64,000 nucleotides of DNA from Allium sativum (taxonomy: Eukaryota > Streptophyta > Magnoliopsida > Asparagales > Amaryllidaceae), in NCBI GenBank assembly GCA_030737875.1, contig CM060912.1, positions 875,649,199 through 875,713,198 on the forward strand. Reading direction: 5' to 3'. A model generated the notes under the pieces. That model did not search any database. It saw only the letters and a program-made list of their open reading frames with translations, and was not told where the DNA came from. Every line of letters starts with the position of its first letter. Within the stretch, counting starts at the first letter, position 1. This document shows, in pieces, positions 56,153-64,000 of the stretch. A program made the translations under genes and the position numbers.

Positions 56153-58583
56153 CTCCCTATTTCCCACTATGGAGAAAATAACTTTTAATTCCATCCATTG
56201 TTTTTTCAGTTGATCCACAATATAGTTTCATTAAATTAATAGGTAGATTGACTAAAGTCCCTATTAAATTTCAAAATACACCAAATATACTTATAAAAAA
56301 ATATGTATATAAAATTAAGTTAATGAATAATTGCAAATATTTATGCAATTATATCCAAGCTGTAGCATTTCCGTAATTATTCAATAAAAAATTAGCAAAG
56401 TTTTTGTAATCATTCACCAAAAAATTATGGAAATATCAGTGAATAATTGGGGATGTTTATGCAATTTTTTTACATAATTGCATAAATATTTGTAAGTTTC
56501 ACTGAATAATTGCATAATTGTATGTAGTTCGATAATTTAATTCTAAGGACATAATTTACAATCAATTTTTAAAAAGCAATTTACGTATATTAAGTTTGAT
56601 TTAAGGACGTAAGCCTGACTTAAATTAATCTATAAATTATTTTTAAGTTAATTTGCATATGAATTAACTGGCAAAGTGGGTTATTTTGATTTTGATTTAT
56701 TTCTTTACCCTTTTACTTTGTTATGTATGATTCCATTCTTATAATTCTGAAATATAAGATCTGGTCACTAGAGTCGAACTATCGAATACGCTGCTCGAAT
56801 AGTTAACTAAAACAACTGGCAAAAACCAAACATACTAGGTGTGATGGGATAAATTTTAGCTGCAAGTATAATTATACATTTCCTTGTATATAAAACTTAT
56901 ATTTATACTCTATCTCACATGACTACGGTAAAATCAAAATATTCAAAACTACCGACATATCGTTGTAAGCTAGAATCATTTTCAGATTTGAACTCTTACA
57001 AGTATCAAAAGATCTACGACCATCTGTCTATATCTACACCACTGAAGAATATTACAAAGCAATGAAGTCTGATAATACAGAGAATGAGGCTTGTTAGGAC
57101 CAACCACACTTGAATATTCATTTGGGCTAACACTAAAACATTTTTTTAGCTCTTATAATACGCGAATATACGTACTCGATATCGACAAAAAGTAATGAAC
57201 ACACAGTTTGCCACGACGGAACAATACACAACATGTCAGAGAATATGGAGCCACAAAGCGCATTGAACTAAAAAAAATCTCACGACATACATAACACATA
57301 GTAGGTTCCAAAATATGGTATATCACCTACTACAAAATATATATTCATACAGGAAAATTGCCATATACATTTCAACCTCATTACAACTATACATACATGA
57401 GATATAGAAATAAATATACACAATAGATTAAATACAATATAATATATGATCGTCTTCTTATAAGCTCAGCATCCAAGAAAGGTTAATCCACATATACACG
57501 TAAAGTCTCGGTCTGGCGCATTTATCATATCGTAAGCAATGTGTCTCTATTTCAAAGTCAAATTTATACCAACGAATCCTTTCGGAAGGTTGGTCCCTCT
57601 TGATGATTCAGAATATTCAGAACCATGCACATCTCGATTCATCTTAGAGTACATTGCCAACAAAGAAGAAGAGGAACAATAACTTTCTTTGTCCAATGCA
57701 CATCATGTTGTTTTAGCAAGGGAAAAAGATGTTTGCTTTGATTCCATACTTAACCAAATTTGCTAACATTGGAATAGCAATAATAGGGTTAGCCTATTTT
57801 TTCATTCAAAACCCTATAGGCTTTGATAGAATATTCCCATAAACACAACTGGTTCACTGGACAAAAGATTGATTTTCCTGTTAGTTTTAAATTTTATTTG
57901 TAGTATAACTAGATAGTTACAAACTAGTTTTAACATAAACAAAAAGGCAATAAAAAAACAATAAAAGATTAAATAGTTTCACTAAACATAATATAGTGCA
58001 TGGAAATATGACAATGTGATACTGAGACTATAATCCAAGAATTTTTTTTTGAGATGTCATATGCATTTAGTACTAGATTGCCACATAGGTTGGTGGATTT
58101 CATGAAATTTACGTACTACCCTGAAATGTATAGTATATATTTGGATATCGTTTAAATAACTATAACCAAAAATCTTGTTATGTTAAACATTTGAGTCATT
58201 ATGTCAACTTATATGGTCATTACCTTATATTCTTTGAAAACGAGTCACCTTAAATATGTCAGCAAATTCTTTATAAATTATCAAAAGAAAACCAGTCACG
58301 GGATGTCTTCGTAAAGTTTTAGACTCATGAAAGTAGGACCTTGCAATACAGAAAAATAAACTTTTTATCTCATGCTTAATGTAAGCAAATGCAGAGTTAT
58401 ATATGTTAAAAGAATAAAAAGGTAATCTGTTAAATTTGAACCTAGTTCAATTAAATGACATAACTTTAAAAAATGAAAATAACATTGTTGGGACTCTAAA
58501 TTTTGGTAAGAACAATTTGATATGCGTAAATAATATTTCAAAGGAGCGATATCTGACTTTTAAATATTAACATCTTTTGATAA
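56153..58583. other. AT-rich spacer
   Basis: No gene recognised. Near 56320-56520 there are several AATTATTGCAT/ATGCAATT palindromic words, but no defined ends. Confidence 0.35.
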
Positions 58584-58586
58584 TTA

Positions 58587-58904
58587 ATGGCAACTCAACA
58601 TCTTCTCCTTCCCTTATATGTTCCTTCCTTTACTAACTCATCCTCTTCGTCTATAGCGTTTAGACTCTTTCATTGCTACGCTTCGGTGGCTTCTAAACCA
58701 TCTTTCCCTTCTTTTACCGCATCTTCCTCTCCTAAGAGATTTAGAAAGACATGGATTTGGGATAAAAACATCGAAGAACTTTGTTTCCGCTGTGGGGAAC
58801 AAACTCATAAAATTGATAATTATCGAGAACAGGTGAGATGTTTTTCTTGCGACTTCTTCGGCCATAAGTGTTCTCATTGTCTTGATTTTTTTCCCGCTCT
58901 TTGA
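58587..58904 (+). CDS. Short ORF with Ser-rich N-terminus and two zinc-knuckle-like motifs
   Basis: It is 105 residues. Residues 1-50 (MATQHLLLPLYVPSF, then Ser-rich) look like an organelle targeting leader. The C-terminal half has CFRCGEQTHKIDNY, a CCHC knuckle whose last Cys is Tyr, and CFSCDFFGHKCSHC, which fits C-x2-C-x4-H-x4-C. I do not recognise the family. It may be an exon, a relic or chance; the stop comes just before a possible donor (GAAGGTAAAA). Confidence 0.35.
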   Translation: MATQHLLLPLYVPSFTNSSSSSIAFRLFHCYASVASKPSFPSFTASSSPKRFRKTWIWDKNIEELCFRCGEQTHKIDNYREQVRCFSCDFFGHKCSHCLDFFPAL

Positions 58905-58988
58905 AGGTAAAAATCATTTGATTAAACATTGCTTTTAGTTTTGTCTTAATCTTTTATCGATCAAGAAATGTTTTCATGATGTTTATTA

Positions 58989-60480
58989 TGTTGGAAATGA
59001 ATGAGCAAGAGAAATGAATTTGGGAACAAGAAGAGATAGCAACATATAAGTCCCACATCATGAAAATATTAACACTATCTCTCCTAATATATTAGAAGCC
59101 AATAAGCTTATATAAAATAAAAGAAAGAGGGATTATATGGGGATGTGTGAGCTTAGCCATGACAAAAATGTCAAAGATTGGGCCTTGGGGTCTCTTGATT
59201 GAATATGACCAACGGTTGCTGATTGAGCTAGTGCACTGAAACTAGAATTTTTTTCCCAGAATTTTAAAGATGTGTCCGTTCAGCCCAGAATTTGAAAGGC
59301 ATGTCTGTTAGCTGAATGAATACAACCATTTGAATTCTTAGCGTATGCACATTACTGACTGAGCGGTTAAAGGGTTGCAACCTTTCGATTTCTGACGGTT
59401 ACTAATGCATGCGAATTGGCACTCCTCCTTGCCTATAAATACACTGCCCAAAACAAGACAAAATTCACTTTTCTGCTCGCATTACTTCTTCTTCTTCAAA
59501 GTAATCCTCTAATCTGGTTTCTGTAATCTATTTCAGTTCGTCAGAACACCGTTTGCTGGCACTACGCTGCGGAGTTGGTCCATTTTATCCTGGGAAACAA
59601 ACTGCAACTGCGTCAACCAGTGCATATGACAGTAATATTGTTTCAAGGAAATAGAATATTTCTGGACTTGGACATTACAGAAAAAAGAATACTTTCTATA
59701 TATCTTTAATCTATTGCACAATCTATTGCGCTTTCTGTGATTATTGTAAACACAGTTTAACGCGACAATTGTGGCATAACTGAATAATACTGATTGATGT
59801 TGTTGTCTGTTTGTAATACAATTGTGTATTTACAAAAGTTCTAACAATCTTGAAACAATATTTGTTGCAGATGACGCAAAACAACAACAGTGATTTTGCA
59901 CCGATTGTCGGTGATAAACGCTCCGCCAGCGCCTGTGCCTCCGACAATGACTCTGTCCCATGGAGAAAGGCAAGAGAAATTCAACGGAATTAATTTCAAG
60001 CGTTGGCAACAGAAAATGTTGTTTTATTTAACAACATTAAGCATTGCCAAGTTTCTGACTAGAAAGGCTCCTGTGGTAGGCGAACTTGAACCTGATGCTA
60101 CCAAAGTAGAGGCTCTGACTGTCTGGACAAACTCAGATTTCATGTGAAAAAAACTATATTCTGAATGGTCAGGATGATAGCCTCTACAATGTTCATTGTA
60201 CTATTGCAACATCTAAGTAACTCTGGTTGGCTCTGGAAAAGAAGTACAAAATTGAAGATGCAGGCATGAAGAAATTTGTTGCTGGAAAATTTCTTGACTT
60301 AAGAATGGTTGACTCAAAGACGATAATAAGTCAAGCTCAAGAACTCAAACTTATCATCCGCCAACTAGAAGATGAAAAGATGACTCTTAGCGAGATTTTT
60401 CAAGTTGCCACAACTATTGAGAAATTGCCTCCTTCTTGGAAGGACTTCAAAAATTACTGTAACAAACCTGAAAATTCGAT
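58989..60480 (+). mobile_element. Truncated Ty1/copia element: LTR or leader and gag
   Basis: A TG-start (TGTTGGAAATGAATGAG) at 58989 and a TATA-like CCTATAAATACACTGCC near 59432 mark the LTR. The gag follows. Everything beyond about 60480 is missing, and a different repeat begins at 60540. No 3' LTR is present. Confidence 0.65.
59871..60480 (+). pseudogene. gag: Copia gag fragment, broken
   Basis: ATG at 59871 (MTQNNNSDFAPI) after a TTGTTGCAG/ATG junction. A frame change precedes HGERQEKFNGINFKRWQQKM, the conserved gag opening. A stop near 60145 and another near 60218 interrupt it. The rest reads LEKKYKIEDAGMKKFVAGKF, then VDSKTIISQAQEL and EKLPPSWKDFKNY. This belongs to a different copia gag group from that at 25 kb. 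Truncated before the zinc knuckle. Confidence 0.85.
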
Positions 60481-60539
60481 GCTCGAATTTTCGACACAAA
60501 TACATCCCGTGTCCAAACTCGAGTACCGAAAATCCAGAA

Positions 60540-63500
60540 TGTTAAAGGAAGAAGTTAGAGGGTGAGATAAGAAAGAAAGAAATATTAGAATAGAAGAAGA
60601 AGAAGAGCTAAACACCATATCAGAGTCTCACATCGCAGCGGAATAAAATATAATACCAAAAATAAATCTTTATTGAAAAATTTGAAATAATACTTAAAAT
60701 TATCAGAGTACAACGGACATTCAATTTATCTGAACAATTATAATAGTCTATCGTCATTTACAACCACAACAAAATACTACATATATCATACATCTTATCT
60801 CCTCCAACTCGGCTCCTAGAATCTGTGTCATCTTACCCTGAACCTGTACAACTCAGTCTGACCCAACTGAGTTTGACCCGAGCATTACAAACGCCATAGG
60901 TCAGTCTGGTGTAGGGCTATCAATGGATACCCGAAAAATCCGAAATCCGTCCGCATCCGCATCCGAAAAGCCGATAAATATCCGATATCCGAAAGAGCGG
61001 ATGCGGATATAAGCACATCTGTATCCGAAAATTATCCGTTCGATTTTTTTATGATTATAGTTCAAATTATATGTATTTTAACATAATGAAATTTACAAAT
61101 TTATTATTGTATGAAGTTGAAAGTCTACAAAACGCATGCTAATTGCACAAAATTATATATTTTCATCATATTTATTAACTTTTAGCACTTTAGTTATTAA
61201 TTGGGTTGAAAAACTTTATATTAACCTAAAAAATTCACTCATGTTCAGTGATTTATCAATCGTTGGCGGAGTAGATAATTATCTGATATCCGTCCATATC
61301 CGCGGATATGGATATCCGATATCCGAAAATGATTTCGGATGCGGATGCGGATATGGCACTATCCGAATCTGAAACTATCCATTGATAGCCCCAGTCTGGT
61401 GAACCAACATGAGAAAAACTCACTAAATTATTGGTATCATCCAACTTGATTTTAAAGTTAAAAACCTTTTCAAAGAAAAGGATAATTGTAAGACCAATCT
61501 ACACATAATCACGGACGATTTTTACCTTACAATAACCCAAACCATTTTTCAAATCATAATTATTCTGATATTATGATAGTGTCTAAATACAAATAAATAA
61601 CAATCTAGCGGAACGCTTGCATCTCACGCTCCACATGTATATAGTATACAATCAAAAACGCGGGCGCTTACTGGAGATTGGATTCCGACTATGACAAGGT
61701 ATGGAACCACCTGCCGATACTGCATCTCTAGAGGGGAATACACTGGATTCAACAAAAACGCCCTGCAACCCGGCCCACACATGACCGACCACTCATTTCT
61801 CTTGATTGTATCGAATATATTGTCACCTACGGTTGGATCCAACATAACTGTTCCCAGGAGATACAGAAGCGAAAAGAAGTAACAAATATGAATATTCTCT
61901 AGATGGTGATAATACGCCCTAATGGGGGAGACCCACATAGCCATGTTGCCTGCCCAATTTTGTCATTTTCCAGTTGTGAGGCTTGAGGTTTAAAATTACC
62001 ATTTTAAGAAAACTCCACCATTCACTTTGAATGGCACATCGTTAGATCCATTGGAAATCACTAATTGATTTCCCCAAAAATGCTCATATTGTTAGGCTAA
62101 AGAAGTTTCCCTTCTTTGCCACCAACTTCGTACGTTTGAAGAAATAAACATACGTAATCCCTTTGGAAATACTCTGTCGGACACTCGTCCATACAAGTTG
62201 TCCTAGAACTGAACAAACCGAAGGCACCCTCTTACCATATCCTAGGAACCACCATATGGATTAGTAGCGAGTAGTCCTTCCAATCCGTGGATTTCAATCA
62301 CGATAGGATCACCATTAGAATATCTCCGGGCGCGACTCCAAAGAATCCGACAAGTAGTCCTCTCGCTTTTAAAGATCCACGGTCTTCATTGCTCCATCCA
62401 TAATCCGTATATTCCACATTTTCGTATTTGTTGGTTCGGAATTGTTTTCGAATAAATTCGATCCTGATCTTTCCGTACCAACAATCGTATATGCCAGATT
62501 TGATAGTCGGTTATTTAACTATCAAATAAAATAGTCATACATCCATAAAAGAAAACTGAATTCACTGATTTAATATTCCTCATTGCTTTAGCCTCTTTTT
62601 GATTAATCATTCGTTATTTCAAAACTCCTCTATTTTCCTATAAATGGAATTCTCCTTTTCTCTTCTTATAATTATATATATATAAGAATATTCAAAGCCC
62701 CTTTCATTTTAAAATTATTTTCTCATGTATTCCTCATCTCGGTCACTAGTCTCTAACCGTAAACTAGTAAGAGAATAATTCCCTAAGTATCAACCTCGAA
62801 GGCCAAAACCAACATCAGATCGACACTCAGAAAACCATTCAACTCAACTCACCAATCTCCAATCATTTTCTAATTTCCCTTAAGTTCATTTCTAAATTTT
62901 TAAAACGAGAATTTCCAATATAAATTACCATTTTTATATGAAATGTTTATTCTAAATTTATGACCATTCAAATATTTAACTTAAAAATAATATTTACAAA
63001 TCATTGCTACGACCTTTACAATATTCCTTTATGGATTTGATTCGCAGAACATTTGCTAAATATTTATTTCTAAACTGAAACGGGAATTTTCTCTTATAAC
63101 GATATATGTTCATTATCCGATTCCATTTCATTTTAACCTTCATAAACCAAGTTCTATATCAAGTCTTTATTCCATGAATAATTTTTATAAAAATTATATA
63201 TGTTTAAAACTTCATTCAATTCTATTTATAACTTCTATTCTAAAATATTCGTATTTACCTATCATTGCAAATTCTAATAATATTTACTATTTATAAACTA
63301 CATGTAGAATTCTTTAATATAATCTATATTATATCATTCAAATTAATCCTACCTGAATTCAATTAGAATTTAGTATATCAAAAACCCTTTATAAATTTCT
63401 ATTGTTCACACTACTACTTTATTCTCTTTATTCACCTTAATTGTGAATAATAATTTCAACACAAATCCATACCAGACTTGATTTCATAAATCAGATTTCA

Positions 63501-64000
63501 AGTTTCAATCCCATTATAACATCTAATTATAGAGTTATTTCATATAATCCAATTTATAATTCCCACTGGACTTCTAAAATTCAAATCCACTAACAATACT
63601 GATTTCAAACCCAATTTCCCTTTTATCTTCATACTCAGATTATATTTTCTGAATAAAAACAGTAATTTCCCTTCTTCATAAACACCGCTTACAAAATCAA
63701 CCTCTCGTCTTATTTGTTAAAATAAATCCTTGTTGTCCAATGATATTTATTATTTATTTACTAAATAAATATTCCATTTGAAAATAATAATTTTATATGT
63801 TAGTTGCAACTTAATTCAGCTTCATTTTTATAAAACCGCATTCCATGTCCAAAATATATGTATGTAAATAATATTTGTAAATTCCTTACTATTAATATTT
63901 ATTATCCAAAATCTTATAATATATATATATATACATATATTGTCTTTACTAGTTAAATTTAATTAGAATTTATAAATTTAAAACCTCTTCCTAACGAATT
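60540..64000 (-). repeat. Long AT-rich LTR-like repeat, copy B, inverted relative to copy A
   Basis: The reverse complement of 60540-62520 (minus the MITE at 60912-61393) follows 15.3-16.78 kb, with the same order of words: GACCGTGGATCTT, GTGATTGAAATC, CAACATGGCTATGTGGG, CACCATCTAG, CATACCTTGTCAT and the pyrimidine-rich end. The left border is TGTTAAAGG at 60540; the right end is outside the window. No genes. Confidence 0.65.
60912..61393. mobile_element. hAT-type MITE with TAGGGCTATC ends, inside the long repeat
   Basis: TAGGGCTATCAATGGATA on the left and, reverse-complemented, TGGGGCTATCAATGGATAG on the right. They are flanked by a perfect 8 bp duplication, GTCTGGTG (60904-60911 and 61394-61401). 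Subterminal ATCCGATATCCG and GGATGCGGAT words fold on each other. It is 482 bp and noncoding, and is a different family from the CA-ended MITEs. Confidence 0.88.

Noticed and set aside
61136..61372. 78-residue plus frame and its minus-strand counterpart at 61444-61256
   Set aside because: Both fall within the hAT MITE and read through its ATCCG repeats.

Overview
The window is nuclear DNA of a flowering plant, most likely a eudicot. It is AT-rich, holds spliced genes with GT-AG introns, and is filled with plant transposable elements: Ty3/gypsy Tat-lineage, Ty1/copia, an L1-type LINE, SINEs and hAT-type MITEs. There are no bacterial-style operons. I cannot name the species.

One host gene is intact: a plastid Cu/Zn superoxide dismutase (CSD2 type) on the minus strand. 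I assembled it from eight exons between 55398 and 35331; every junction is GT-AG and the reading frame is kept throughout (633 bp, 210 residues). Its introns are very large: intron 3 is 13.3 kb, intron 7 is 3.7 kb and intron 1 is 2.0 kb. They carry at least six hAT-type elements, two tRNA-derived SINEs, one LTR retrotransposon that encodes only gag, and a second relic of that gag family. A second host-derived locus, at 31.0-31.7 kb, is a frameshifted F-box/LRR pseudogene resembling Arabidopsis At5g67140.

Layout. 1-10.66 kb: the 3' two thirds of a decayed Tat-lineage Ty3/gypsy element (pol on plus, then a large antisense gene on minus, then the 3' LTR with six 23-24 bp repeats). 10.76-11.7 kb: LTR relic with an initiator-Met-tRNA primer site. 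11.87-13.5 kb: possible orphan host exon and a truncated LINE. 13.5-16.78 kb: a long AT-rich LTR-like repeat, with an inverted relative at 60.54-64.0 kb. 16.78-20.5 kb: decayed copia element on minus. 21.6-22.1 kb: hAT MITE. 23.34-30.89 kb: hAT element with an 8 bp target duplication, split by a young copia element (174 bp LTRs differing at one site). 31.0-35.3 kb: F-box pseudogene and spacer. 35.3-55.4 kb: the SOD gene. 55.4-58.6 kb: spacer with a foldback element. 58.6-60.5 kb: a small zinc-knuckle ORF and a truncated copia gag. 60.54-64 kb: the long repeat, with a 482 bp hAT MITE inside it.

The transposons are not a cooperative system. The interest lies in how they are nested, in the structure of individual elements, and in how their accumulation has stretched a copper- and stress-regulated gene that still has an intact coding sequence and a recognisable but altered miR398 site.
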